Counted from the stretch's first letter, positions 51,162 through 60,081 are shown. The stretch is DNA of 64,000 nucleotides from Clostridium sp. Marseille-P2415 (GCF_900155545.1 NZ_LT732526.1:2680899-2744898), one strand, 5' to 3'. Notes: generated by a model from the letters alone, not told the origin. Numbers and translations are program-made.

Positions 51162-51789
51162 AGACATGCTTCTCCTCTATGCGGTAACGGACCAGGCGTG
51201 CGCAGGAGAAAAAAACTTAATAAAGCAGATCGGCGAAGCCCTCTCCTCCGGAGTGACCCTCTTACAGCTCCGTGAAAAGCACCTGGATAAAAAAGCCTTC
51301 CTGGAGGAAGCGATCATGGTCCGTGAACTTACAAACCATTACAACATCCCCCTCATCATTAACGATGATGTGGAGATCGCCCTGCAGTGCGGTGCGGATG
51401 GCGTACACGTAGGACAGGATGACTTACCTCCCGCAAAGGTCCGCCGTCTCATCGGACCGGACCGCATTCTGGGTGTCACTGCGAAAACCATAGAACAGGC
51501 AAAAAAAGCCTGGGAAGACGGCGCTGACTACATTGGCTCCGGCGCTGTCTTTCAAAGCACGACAAAGAAAGAAGCTCTTCCCATAACCATGGAACAGCTA
51601 TGTGATATCTGCCGCTCCGTCCCCATTCCGGTGACGGCCATCGGGGGGATCACTTATGAAAATGTCTCATCTCTGAGAGGGACAGGCATAGCCGGGATCG
51701 CAGTCGTCTCAGGCATCTTCGGGCAAAAAGATATTCCTGCAGCTGTCCGCACCTTAAAGGAGCGGGTTCAGAAGGTGGTGACGTTATGA
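51148..51789 (+). CDS. thiE: Thiamine phosphate synthase
   Basis: 213 residues. TIM barrel joining HMP pyrophosphate and thiazole phosphate. Motifs: LLQLREKHLDKKAFLEEA, PLIINDDVEIALQCGADGVH, VGQDDLPPAKVRRLIG, LGVTAKTIEQAKKAWEDGAD, YIGSGAVFQSTTKKEA and AIGGITYENV. The start is a TTG at 51148 with AAAAGGAGGCGTAACCA upstream, overlapping thiM by 14 bp; no ATG suits the ribosome site. Confidence 0.95.
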   Translation: MKFHKDMLLLYAVTDQACAGEKNLIKQIGEALSSGVTLLQLREKHLDKKAFLEEAIMVRELTNHYNIPLIINDDVEIALQCGADGVHVGQDDLPPAKVRRLIGPDRILGVTAKTIEQAKKAWEDGADYIGSGAVFQSTTKKEALPITMEQLCDICRSVPIPVTAIGGITYENVSSLRGTGIAGIAVVSGIFGQKDIPAAVRTLKERVQKVVTL

Positions 51790-52592
51790 GCCTTTTTCTT
51801 CCTTCCGTCTTAACCATCGCAGGTTCTGATTCCAGCGGCGGCGCCGGAATTCAGGCTGATTTAAAAACCATCACCGCCCTTGGACTCTACGGCTCCAGCG
51901 CCATCACCGCCCTGACCGCCCAGAACACCGCAGGTGTGTATCTGACGGAAGCTGTCAGCCGGGAAATGCTGGCCGCCCAGCTTGATGCCGTATTTACCGA
52001 TATCCCTCCCCAGGCCGTTAAAATCGGCATGGCAGGAACACCTTCCTCCATTGAAATCATCGCAGAAAAACTGTTAAAATACATACAAGTCCCTGTGGTA
52101 GTGGACCCTGTCATGGTTTCCACCAGCGGCCGAAGGCTTTTGAAAGAGGATGCAGTTAAGTATCTTACTGATAAGCTGTTCCCCTTATCCTGCCTGATCA
52201 CTCCCAACATTCCGGAGGCAGAAGCACTCCTATCCGCAGACAAGCAGGAAATCCATACTGCAGAAGACATGGAAGAAGCCGCTTTGGAGCTTTCCCAAAG
52301 GTTTCATACCTCTGTTCTTGTAAAAGGCGGCCATAGCCGGCAGGGTGCAAACGATGTTTTATGTCATAACGGCTCCCTTACCTGGTTTCCGGGCATACGT
52401 ATAGACACTCCAAACACCCACGGGACCGGATGCACTCTGTCTTCCGCTATCGCCTGCGGGCTGGCAAAGGGAATTAGTATGGAGGAGAGTATACTAACAG
52501 CTAAGAATTATCTCATTGGAGCACTGAATGCCGGGTTAAACATTGGAAAAGGAAATGGACCTTTGTGGCATGGGTGGAGTATGAACGAATAA
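51786..52592 (+). CDS. thiD: Hydroxymethylpyrimidine/phosphomethylpyrimidine kinase
   Basis: 268 residues, ribokinase-like. LTIAGSDSSGGAGIQADLKT at the start, VVDPVMVSTSGRRLL, LITPNIPEAEALL, VLVKGGHSRQGANDVL and DTPNTHGTGCTLSSAIACGL (catalytic region). Phosphorylates HMP and HMP-phosphate. Overlaps thiE by 4 bp. Last gene of the unit; I saw no thiG, thiS, thiF or thiH, so the thiazole half must come from salvage or from genes elsewhere. Confidence 0.95.
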   Translation: MSLFLPSVLTIAGSDSSGGAGIQADLKTITALGLYGSSAITALTAQNTAGVYLTEAVSREMLAAQLDAVFTDIPPQAVKIGMAGTPSSIEIIAEKLLKYIQVPVVVDPVMVSTSGRRLLKEDAVKYLTDKLFPLSCLITPNIPEAEALLSADKQEIHTAEDMEEAALELSQRFHTSVLVKGGHSRQGANDVLCHNGSLTWFPGIRIDTPNTHGTGCTLSSAIACGLAKGISMEESILTAKNYLIGALNAGLNIGKGNGPLWHGWSMNE

Positions 52593-52735
52593 GGGATATC
52601 ATATAACCTCTAACTCATCAATAGTCTCAAATGTAAACACATGGTCAGCAGATTCGTAAAAGTTATTATACCAAAAGATGAGTTTGAAATAAACAAAAAA
52701 CTTATATACTTATTCATTCTTCAATTATAAAACCA

Positions 52736-52763
52736 GCCAGCATCCTTAAGATAGAATGCTGGC
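52736..52763 (-). terminator. Terminator of the second exported-protein cassette
   Basis: GCCAGCAT-N12-ATGCTGGC followed on the minus strand by TGGTTTTA. The 5' sequence AAGCCAGCA also forms the terminator at 54091-54120. The 52593-52865 interval otherwise appears to be AT-rich and empty. Confidence 0.7.
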
Positions 52764-52865
52764 TTAAAAACTTGAAAAGTTCGGTAGTTATAAAATTTTT
52801 GTCTTAAGTCATCAACAATTTTTGTAAACAGTCGGAACGATAGCCTAAGATTTTAAAAACAGATT

Positions 52866-53078
52866 TTATTTCTTATTCTTAAATAATAAAATACAAGCTA
52901 TTATAATAGAAATAATTACGCAAATAATTTCTATCGGGTTAATGTACCTGTAAATGCTGGTGTAATAGCCTAAACCATTTAATTTGTCTAAATACATTGA
53001 AACCTTTGCTAATGAAAGTATAATTGCTATACTCAGAAAGCTGAACCCCAATAGCAATGCCCCGCTAGTATTTTTCAT
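52866..53078 (-). CDS. Small two-helix membrane protein of the second cassette
   Basis: 70 residues. Helix 1 is about 8-25 (LLLGFSFLSIAIILSLA) and helix 2 is about 47-66 (IEIICVIISIIIACILLF), with a Tyr-rich connecting segment and a basic C-terminus FKNKK. It starts 4 bases after the exported protein gene's stop, with AGGGGAG upstream. Same size, topology and position as the protein at 22556-22753, but little sequence identity. Possible immunity protein, inferred only from context. Confidence 0.65.
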   Translation of the reverse strand: MKNTSGALLLGFSFLSIAIILSLAKVSMYLDKLNGLGYYTSIYRYINPIEIICVIISIIIACILLFKNKK

Positions 53079-53082
53079 ATGT

Positions 53083-53745
53083 TTACTCCCCTGCTACTTG
53101 CCGATATTGTCCATTGATAAACTCGTAATATTCAACGCGTACTGGACGTCCATTTGAGTTAGATCTAACCTGTCTGCCATTTGCCCAATATTCAAGTTTG
53201 ATTTTGGGCTGAATTGCTTTTTTAGCATATACATAAGATGTAATTGTATCAAATCTATCCACGGGCCTATATTGACCACCTGAAAACACATATCCAGTTG
53301 TGCGTTTCAAGTCTGTTTGTTTGATTTTGGAGACATCGTAATTTTTCTGATAATAAGCTTTCACGTATTCACCCTTTTTTAAAGAACCACTATTCTTGGT
53401 TATACCGAACTCTACAGACTTTCCAAAAGAGTATCCTAATTGTGCTTGGATGGCTCCTTTTAATTCACCGCCTATTGTACCGGTAAATGTATGAGAATAC
53501 GAGGTTGAGAAGGCTACTGAATCATACTCCCCATTTCGTGCAGCGGGTGAACCAGTGTAAATATGAATCCAGCTTCCGGATGTTTCTTCATACGTACGGT
53601 CTACCTTGAAACTCCAATTATGGGTAATAGTTGTTCCCACTGCATTTGGGTTAACTCCTGTTTGTTCTGCAGCGATAGAGGTTAAACTACCTCCAATAAT
53701 CATACAAACTGAAATAATAATACCAAAAATTTTTTAAAACTTCAT
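53083..53745 (-). pseudogene. Exported beta-rich protein, signal peptide interrupted by a stop codon
   Basis: A ribosome site GGGGGA precedes an ATG at 53745, but codon 4 is TAA (53736-53734): MKF, stop, then KIFGIIISVCMIIGGSLTSI and AA, i.e. an otherwise perfect signal peptide. The open part from the internal ATG at 53703 encodes 206 residues without its own ribosome site. The mature region is rich in Gly, Ser, Thr and Tyr, with SHTFTGTIGGELKGAIQAQL, SFGKSVEFGITKNSGSLKKG and YRQVAGE, and no Cys after the signal. It looks like a beta-barrel or pore-forming-type secreted protein, but I recognise no family. The stop could be a mutation or an assembly error. Confidence 0.7.
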
Positions 53746-53887
53746 TGTTTCTTCCCCCTTCACTAATAATACCGATCTTTTTCAGGTAATTAATAAAATT
53801 TTCGCACGAAATCAAAAAACTCAGCAGAATTTCTAAAGCGCCATTTCCGTTTGCAGAGTTTTTATTTTAAATAACATGTCATTATTT

Positions 53888-53916
53888 ATTATATTGTATT
53901 CGTGCTCATTTAGCAA
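53888..53916 (-). promoter_or_regulatory. Promoter of the second cassette
   Basis: Minus strand TTGCTA (53916-53911), 17-base spacer, TATAAT (53893-53888). An ATGACATGTTAT near-palindrome (53882-53871) overlaps the predicted start and resembles the TACA-TGTA sites of BlaI/MecI proteins. A 7-bp AAAACTC/GAGTTTT hairpin with a T-run (about 53814-53864) occurs in the leader. Confidence 0.55.
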
Positions 53917-54088
53917 TTAGTAAAATTTCTCAAAATTCACTAAGATTTACAGTATATTTTCACAAGGCAGAAAAATATTATTGCTCCATTAACTAGTATT
54001 CTATTTCAAAATTTTTTAATGTTGTTAAATGAAGAACAAGCCTCTTAAAGAGAAACTCACCCATGCTCAACAGGTTAAAGCCCAAAAA
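53917..54088. other. AT-rich spacer between the second cassette and the exported peptide gene
   Basis: About 170 bases with no reading frame or recognisable motif. Confidence 0.5.
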
Positions 54089-54090
54089 AA

Positions 54091-54120
54091 GCCAGCATTG
54101 TGCCTATAGCATATACTGGC
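54091..54120 (-). terminator. Terminator of the blaI-peptidase-peptide operon
   Basis: Minus strand AAGCCAG...CTGGCTT followed by seven T. Its arms share GCCAGCAT with the terminator at 52736-52763. Confidence 0.85.
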
Positions 54121-54184
54121 TTAAGATCTCAATTGTTGGTAGAAAATTTCCCGTCATTATTTCAATCTCCAATAAATTAGATTT

Positions 54185-54451
54185 TTAGCATAGTTCCCAT
54201 TCGCCAATCCATTTTTTTCTGGAATAATTATATTGGCGTCTATACAATTTCCCTTCTTTCGATTTATAACGCCAGCCAATAATATTAGCATTTGGATAAG
54301 CTACATCTAGAACACTATTTTGGAGAGAACTTATAGCAATTGGAAGCGTTTTCTCTTGATTGGACTGGGCTGAAGCATCAATGGTTAACATGAATGTATT
54401 GATTGTGAAAACAGCTAATAATAACATAATCCTCTTACTTTTTACTTTCAT
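54185..54451 (-). CDS. Small exported basic peptide
   Basis: 88 residues. A signal peptide of about 28 residues (MKVKSKR, hydrophobic IMLLLAVFTINTFMLTI, cleavage after DASA) precedes a 60-residue mature part ending in an aromatic, basic stretch: GWRYKSKEGKLYRRQYNYSR then KKWIGEWELC. A single Cys is the last residue. The start overlaps the M56 peptidase gene by 17 bp, so it is the third gene of that operon. Function unknown. It could be a secreted effector or the ligand sensed by the peptidase. Confidence 0.75.
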   Translation of the reverse strand: MKVKSKRIMLLLAVFTINTFMLTIDASAQSNQEKTLPIAISSLQNSVLDVAYPNANIIGWRYKSKEGKLYRRQYNYSRKKWIGEWELC

Positions 54452-55595
54452 TGAATAAAGCCTCCTCTAAGTTATTATAAATCGACAAATTAGAATAAGA
54501 ATCTCTAATTTCTGTTGCAGTAGCGAAATATGTATCGTTAACATATATATCATATCCCTCGTCAGGATTTACTACTAGAAATGCAGTTTCAGCTGTCAGT
54601 TCCAACGTATTTTGCTGATCTTCAAGAGCAATTGAGTATGGTTCGATAACCACAAATAAACTAAAGATTAAAATAAAAATCATAAATATAAATAACAGTG
54701 AATTTTTAATTCCGGACTTTTTATGACTCCTACCATCTAAAATTATATGAAAACGTTGTGAAAGGACAGAAACAGTTCTGCTATCAAAAGCCAGAGAGAA
54801 ACCGCTTATTTGAGAAGGAGCAGTTTCTTTGGCAATTTTTAAAAGGCATTCTAAATAATTGATTTTTTCTGCCTCATTAAATGTTTTTGTAACAATCATA
54901 TCTACCCTTATCTCCAGAATTTTATCTATTTCTTGTTTCAGTATATAAACCAATGGATTCCACCAATATATAATACTAATTAATTCAACAAGTAATTTAA
55001 TCCACAGGTCATGCTTATAATAATGGGTAACTTCGTGCCTTAATATGTAGCATAATTCTTCACCTGACAACTCCACTTCTGGCAATATAATTCTCGGAGT
55101 AAATAAACCAAAGAACATCGGAACAGACACTATACCCGTCCTAATTATTTTAAATTTAGTTAATTTCCCATTTAGCTCCTCTATGCTTTTTAGAATTTTT
55201 AAGATTTTCTTACCATTCAGATGGGGCTCTTGGTTAATTAAACATCTGAATTTCATATAACCTACTGCCGCCCTTATAGCCAAAACTACGCTTCCTATCC
55301 CCCAAATAAACAAAAAAACGTAGTATACATAAATACTAGGAGTAATAAATTCCAGAATAGGGGTATAAAGAACCAAAAATAATCCAGGAAATAAATACCT
55401 TTCTCCAACTGTTTTCTGGAATACAAACTCCATTGGTACTAATAATCGCAAGAGAACTAACAAAATTCCTAGCAACAAAGTATTTATACTTATTTGTATA
55501 ATTCTCTTATGACTTTTTAAATAAAACCATAATACTATAACAGACAGATTGAATAATACTACTACAGTGATTAATGAAGCTGATGATAAAAACAT
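54435..55595 (-). CDS. BlaR1/MecR1-like M56 family membrane metallopeptidase without penicillin sensor
   Basis: 386 residues. About four membrane helices (for example SLITVVVLFNLSVIVLWFYL and ILLGILLVLLRLLV), then the zinc site ILRHEVTHYYKHDLWIK (HExxH) with YWWNPLVYILKQEIDKILEI downstream, where Glu/Asp completes the metal site. A last helix (LLFIFMIFILIFSLFVVI, about 305-322) is followed by only about 60 extracytoplasmic residues, not the about 250-residue penicillin-binding sensor of BlaR1. It would cleave the BlaI-type repressor encoded just upstream (gap 5 bases) after an unknown signal. Confidence 0.88.
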   Translation of the reverse strand: MFLSSASLITVVVLFNLSVIVLWFYLKSHKRIIQISINTLLLGILLVLLRLLVPMEFVFQKTVGERYLFPGLFLVLYTPILEFITPSIYVYYVFLFIWGIGSVVLAIRAAVGYMKFRCLINQEPHLNGKKILKILKSIEELNGKLTKFKIIRTGIVSVPMFFGLFTPRIILPEVELSGEELCYILRHEVTHYYKHDLWIKLLVELISIIYWWNPLVYILKQEIDKILEIRVDMIVTKTFNEAEKINYLECLLKIAKETAPSQISGFSLAFDSRTVSVLSQRFHIILDGRSHKKSGIKNSLLFIFMIFILIFSLFVVIEPYSIALEDQQNTLELTAETAFLVVNPDEGYDIYVNDTYFATATEIRDSYSNLSIYNNLEEALFNESKK

Positions 55596-55600
55596 CCAAA

Positions 55601-56014
55601 TTATTCCTCTTGGTTAATGATTTTCTTTCTTTCCTTAAGCAGGATCTCAAGTTTTTCTATCGTTTCTTTTTCGTTCTTTTCGTGCTTTAAAAGAGTACTA
55701 ACTAAACTAGGTATTGGAATGCTGTCTTCATTTTTTTTAAATTGATTAACAAATTGTTCAACAAGCAAATCCCCTTTCGATACAGCCGGCTTATAACTAC
55801 GTGTTAAAACAGTACCGCTATAAACAATATCTGCAACCTCAATATATTTTTTGGTTAAAAGCTTTCTAAGAACCGACTGAACCGTATTGTTGCTTAATGA
55901 TACACCCGTTTTAGCAATCTCTGACGCTACCAGCGGCTTCTTACTATCCCATAATATTCGCATAACATCCATTTCTCTTTCAGTCAGCAATAATGCATTT
56001 TTAACTCTAGGCAT
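55601..56014 (-). CDS. BlaI/MecI/CopY-family transcriptional repressor
   Basis: 137 residues. Winged helix at about 8-80: LTEREMDVMRILWDSKKPLV, then SNNTVQSVLRKLLTKKYIEV and TRSYKPAVSKGDLLVE. The C-terminal half is a helical dimerisation region rich in Lys and Glu. It should repress its own operon and be cut by the M56 peptidase. RBS AAGGAGAGATTATAA before the ATG at 56014. The strong promoter upstream carries symmetric ACA/TGT half-sites. Confidence 0.9.
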   Translation of the reverse strand: MPRVKNALLLTEREMDVMRILWDSKKPLVASEIAKTGVSLSNNTVQSVLRKLLTKKYIEVADIVYSGTVLTRSYKPAVSKGDLLVEQFVNQFKKNEDSIPIPSLVSTLLKHEKNEKETIEKLEILLKERKKIINQEE

Positions 56015-56056
56015 TTATAATCTCTCCTTAATACCTTTGACATAATTGATATTTTT

Positions 56057-56085
56057 ATGATACAATTTTTTATAGAATGTGTCAA
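56057..56085 (-). promoter_or_regulatory. blaI-operon promoter with possible operator
   Basis: Minus strand TTGACA (56085-56080), 17-base spacer, TATCAT (56062-56057). TGACACA and TGTATCA half-sites flank the spacer symmetrically, so a BlaI dimer there would block the promoter. Leader about 40 nt. Confidence 0.6.
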
Positions 56086-56097
56086 TAATTCCTGTTA

Positions 56098-56436
56098 TTA
56101 TGAGAACTTAGGATACTTGCTATACCCTCTGTGAACCAGAATCCAGAGGTATGGCAGATATTTTAATATAAAAAAGTGTCTACAACTATCAACTTCCCAA
56201 ACCCCAATAAGGTATTGGGATTTTTTTTGCCTTTTAAATATATAAGAGTGTGGCTGCTTTAGTAGTTTCCCATAAAAAAACTGCACGATCAGAACAATAT
56301 CGAAAGGTCATGAGTTAAGGAGCGTTCCTTGCTTATCATTCTTCCTATATAGTCAGATAGTGCAGTCCAAACCAAAAACTGTTTTTCAACAACCCATTAT
56401 CACAATATGATACTTTTCTCTAAATCAGTGCAAAAA
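56098..56436. other. Gene-free stretch between blaI and lacZ
   Basis: About 340 AT-rich bases. It contains a plus-strand terminator-like hairpin CCCAATA-AGG-TATTGGG plus T8 (56203-56228) with no plus-strand gene before it, perhaps a relic. I saw no clear terminator for lacZ. Confidence 0.5.
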
Positions 56437-59400
56437 TCAGCTTTTCCCAGGAACCAGCCTCACCTCAAAAGTAAATTCCTCTTCGTCAAACATATACTCC
56501 TTCCGAAGTTCCGGCCCGCAGCTTTCTGAGCCCAGCCCGTTCTGACGGTAATCCAGACAAAGGACCGTTAAACCGGATGGCACCAGTTCATAGTTATGAG
56601 CCTTTTTTGTCAGTTCCTCCTGTGTATAGAGCGATGCCTGAAACGAAAAGGTTTTCTCTGCTGCCGCAGTCAGAGATGTTCTTACTCCTTTTACGGTTAC
56701 AAAATCACAGTCGCTTCGGCTTCCGTTCTCCTGGGGCCTTAAATAATCCTCATGCATTTCCCTCACGCCGGCGGAAAACAGGCCGTGATAGCATGCTCTG
56801 TATTTATCCTTATAGTTTTCTATCGGGCCCAGTCCATAATAGGTAACTTCATCCATTTCCTTTGGAAGGAAAAGCCTGAGACCAAACCGCGGAAGCTCAG
56901 GGAATTCCGGGTCTTTTTTCACCTCCAGCTTCCCATCAACGGTTCCGGTCTGCCCTACGGTCCACAAAGCCCTGATATTTAAAATTCTCTGAACCGCAAC
57001 CGCAGTCACTGACAGAACGGTCTCTATTTCTACCCTGCCATCCTTTATCTCAAAAGAGGTTTCATACGCTCTGGAAGCTGCCCTGTCATAATGAGCGGAC
57101 AACCAGTTTATCTTTATTTTCCTGTCGTTATCTACAGGCGCCCTCCAGATGTTATATTCCATTGGCCGCTCAAGGATGGTACCGTTATGGAAGGACATTT
57201 CCTGAAAGCACCCGGTTAGCTTATTGTAAGTATAGGTAAAGTTTTCCCCTCTTATAAACAGGAAACGGTTATCCTCATTGACATCAAGGGAAGAGTCTGC
57301 GCCCTCTCCGGATTCCTGCGGTTTAAGAACAAAAGCCGCAGTCTGATTTCTCATATCCTCATTTTTAAGAAGAATCTCATCAAAACCCAGGAAGCTTCCG
57401 GTCTTTAATAAAGCAGTATCCTTCTTTAATAAATAGCATACCCTCAGATAGCATTTTCCTGCTGCCGGTACTTCAAAATCCAAAGTTACCCTTCCTTTGC
57501 CATGAGGCCGGATATCAGGCATGGAAGCCTCCTCAAGGATTTCCTTTTTGATGACTTCCCCGTCACAGGTCACTTCGTAAGCGGTTACTGCGTAATCCTT
57601 CAGGTTCATAAAATCCATATAATTGCGCAGCACCAGCTCCTTCTTTTTCTGGTCAAAGGAAACCATCCTCACCGGACGGTTTACATTTTTAAACTCCAAA
57701 AGCCCGGTATGAGGCCTCCGGTCGGGATATACCAGTCCATCCACGCAGAAATTGCTGTCATGGGGATATTCTCCATGGTCGCCGCCATAGAGGTACATGG
57801 GCTTTCCGTCTTGATTTCTTCCCTGGTAAATGGCATGGTCGCACCATTCCCAGACAAAGCCGCCGCAGACTCCCTCATACTGATCAAACAACTGGAAATA
57901 GTCTTCTAAGTCTCCCGGGCCATTCCCCATGGCATGGCTGTATTCACACAGGATAAATGGCTTTCCGGTTTTTCTTTCCACATATTCATGGATTTCTTCC
58001 AGGCTTGGATACATGCGGCTGTATAAATCCAGATTGGAAAAATCATAGGTCTTGTTCCGGGTGCGGTAGCGGGCTCCCTCGTAATGGGTCAGCCTGGAGG
58101 GATCAAAGGCTTTGGTCCAGGCAAGAGCGGCCTCAAAGGTACAGCCATAGGCGCATTCATTTCCCATGGACCAGATCACAACGGATGAACGGTTCTTATC
58201 CCGTTCTACAAGACGCTTCACCCGGTCGACCGTTGCCGGGGTAAATTCCGGATTATCTGCTATGGCCCGGTTCCAGCGGTCCCGGCAGATTTCGGTGTCG
58301 CGGCTTTCCATATAGATACTGTTGGTGCCATGGCTTTCATTGTCCGCCTCATCTATGACATAAAAGCCGTACTGGTCGCACAGCTGGTAGAACTGGGGCG
58401 CATTTGGGTAATGGCTGGTACGGATGGCATTGACATTATGCTCCTTCATGAGCCTTAAATCCTTTTTCATCTGTTCCACGCTGATGGTAAAACCAGTGAC
58501 CGGATCGCTGTCGTGACGGTTCACGCCATGGAACTTAATCTTTTCCCCATTGAAATAAACCACGCCATCCCGTACGGAGATCTCCCGGATTCCCAGACGG
58601 TCTGTGATCACCTCATGCCGGCTTTCCAGAACGACGGTATAAAGGTAAGGCTGCTCAGCATTCCAAAGCACGGGATTTTCTATGGTTAAAAGGAATTTTC
58701 CATCCCGTGGGAATCCTTCCTGGCTGGCGGCCAGATTACCTTCGGCATCGTAGACCAGCACCTTTAATTCCACCTCTTTTCCCATAAAGGTGACTGCTGC
58801 CTGAATATGAGCCCGGTTTCCTTCCCGGACGGTTGTGAGGAAGTAATCAAATACACCTTCCTCCGGCCTTTTTAATACATACACATCACGAAAAATACCG
58901 GTCATGCGGAATTTATCCTGATCCTCCAAATAGCTTCCGTCACACCACTTCAAAACAAGGACGGCCAGGGTATTTAATCCATCCCGGATCAGACCTGTCA
59001 CATCAAACTCGCTCGTAGAATGAGATACCTGGCTGTATCCCACATAGCTTCCGTTCAGCCACACATAGAAGCAGGAATCCACTCCTTCAAAGTTTAAGTA
59101 AGCCCTGGGAGCGTTTTCATCCCTTTCATAAATAAATTGACGGATATAAGCTCCGCATGGGTTCTCCGCGGGAACGTAAGGCGGGTCCATGGGGAAGGGA
59201 TAACGGGTATTGGTGTACTGGTGCCTGTCATAGCCGTAATTCTGGAAACAGCCCGGAACCGGTATCTCCCCAAAGCTGCCGGTATCATAACCTTCTAAGA
59301 AAAACTCTTCTTTCACATCATAAATGCTGTCAAAATAGCGGAATTTCCAGTTCCCGTTTAAAAGCTGGAACCGGTCGGAATGTTCCCTGTGCTCTGCAAG

Positions 59401-59499
59401 GTCAAAGCATTCCTGAGATGCCGGAATATAATAAGCTCTGTTTGGCATGGTATTTTCATGAAGCAGATGCGGATTTTCATAATGTCTGGGTACGATCAT
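56437..59499 (-). CDS. lacZ: Beta-galactosidase, glycoside hydrolase family 2
   Basis: 1020 residues, the length of Escherichia coli LacZ. Sugar-binding, immunoglobulin-like and TIM-barrel domains are followed by the beta-gal small-chain domain. Catalytic acid/base Glu is in VIWSMGNECAYG and nucleophile Glu in PFILCEYSHAMGNGPGD. Other landmarks: IRTSHYPNAPQFYQLCDQYG and KFHGVNRHDSDP; the C-terminal domain has YGLGPIENYKDKY. Intracellular hydrolysis of lactose and related beta-galactosides. AAAGGAGGAGTAAACC precedes the ATG. No adjacent permease. Confidence 0.95.
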   Translation of the reverse strand: MIVPRHYENPHLLHENTMPNRAYYIPASQECFDLAEHREHSDRFQLLNGNWKFRYFDSIYDVKEEFFLEGYDTGSFGEIPVPGCFQNYGYDRHQYTNTRYPFPMDPPYVPAENPCGAYIRQFIYERDENAPRAYLNFEGVDSCFYVWLNGSYVGYSQVSHSTSEFDVTGLIRDGLNTLAVLVLKWCDGSYLEDQDKFRMTGIFRDVYVLKRPEEGVFDYFLTTVREGNRAHIQAAVTFMGKEVELKVLVYDAEGNLAASQEGFPRDGKFLLTIENPVLWNAEQPYLYTVVLESRHEVITDRLGIREISVRDGVVYFNGEKIKFHGVNRHDSDPVTGFTISVEQMKKDLRLMKEHNVNAIRTSHYPNAPQFYQLCDQYGFYVIDEADNESHGTNSIYMESRDTEICRDRWNRAIADNPEFTPATVDRVKRLVERDKNRSSVVIWSMGNECAYGCTFEAALAWTKAFDPSRLTHYEGARYRTRNKTYDFSNLDLYSRMYPSLEEIHEYVERKTGKPFILCEYSHAMGNGPGDLEDYFQLFDQYEGVCGGFVWEWCDHAIYQGRNQDGKPMYLYGGDHGEYPHDSNFCVDGLVYPDRRPHTGLLEFKNVNRPVRMVSFDQKKKELVLRNYMDFMNLKDYAVTAYEVTCDGEVIKKEILEEASMPDIRPHGKGRVTLDFEVPAAGKCYLRVCYLLKKDTALLKTGSFLGFDEILLKNEDMRNQTAAFVLKPQESGEGADSSLDVNEDNRFLFIRGENFTYTYNKLTGCFQEMSFHNGTILERPMEYNIWRAPVDNDRKIKINWLSAHYDRAASRAYETSFEIKDGRVEIETVLSVTAVAVQRILNIRALWTVGQTGTVDGKLEVKKDPEFPELPRFGLRLFLPKEMDEVTYYGLGPIENYKDKYRACYHGLFSAGVREMHEDYLRPQENGSRSDCDFVTVKGVRTSLTAAAEKTFSFQASLYTQEELTKKAHNYELVPSGLTVLCLDYRQNGLGSESCGPELRKEYMFDEEEFTFEVRLVPGKS

Positions 59500-59565
59500 G
59501 GTTTACTCCTCCTTTTTTTCCTACCCTTATTATAAGATGAAAGGGCAGAAAATCCATATCTCCGA

Positions 59566-59903
59566 TTAGACAAAATATGCACAAAATGATATTGTTATTT
59601 TCATACCCCTCCATAAATTCGTACTTTTGGGCTTAGAACCAAGGATATCTTTTATTATTTCACCGTCCAGTAGTCTTTGTGCTATCTGAACGTATACCTC
59701 GCAGGCTGTAACTGAAATATTATGAGCATGTGTAAGCCTTGACACATTTTGAATTTCTTCTTTTGTACAATCACAAAATGCCAATGGGATAATAAACTGC
59801 CACGATCCATAAACCCTGCAGGAACGCCTAAAGCATCTCCGACAGCTAAACCATAGATCGCAGATCGTAATTTGTCTAAATGTCTAAATTTTGACTTATT
59901 CAA
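59566..59903 (-). pseudogene. ADP-ribosylglycohydrolase-family remnant
   Basis: The minus strand encodes LRSAIYGLAVGDALGVPAGF (the DraG N-terminal motif) in one frame, and NVSRLTHAHNISVTACEVYV (the matching helix later in the fold) in another, with the frame change near 59770. The intervening about 80 residues and the C-terminal metal-binding half are missing. The start is a TTG at 59903 that overlaps the end of an upstream 30-codon fragment (EKQEKELAVEIEKAREVGKS). Disrupted by deletion and frameshift. Confidence 0.7.
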
Positions 59904-60081
59904 GCTTCACTCTTTCCTACCTCTCTTGCTTTTTCGATTTCTACAGCTAATTCCTTTTCCTGTTTCTCTAAATTGACAACATTTACTTTATTTCCTCGTT
60001 TTTACCTCTCAGATTTATGTAACACTTCATAAAAACTAATATAATATAAAAGAAAGGTATTTTTTATAAAGAGGTAAAATT

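Noticed and set aside
53083-53703. Treating the exported protein as an intact gene starting at 53703
   Set aside because: That ATG lies in the hydrophobic core of the signal peptide and has no ribosome site, whereas the site upstream leads to an ATG at 53745 followed by an in-frame stop.
56098-56286. 62-codon frame upstream of blaI
   Set aside because: No ribosome site, and it crosses a terminator-like hairpin; composition is noncoding.
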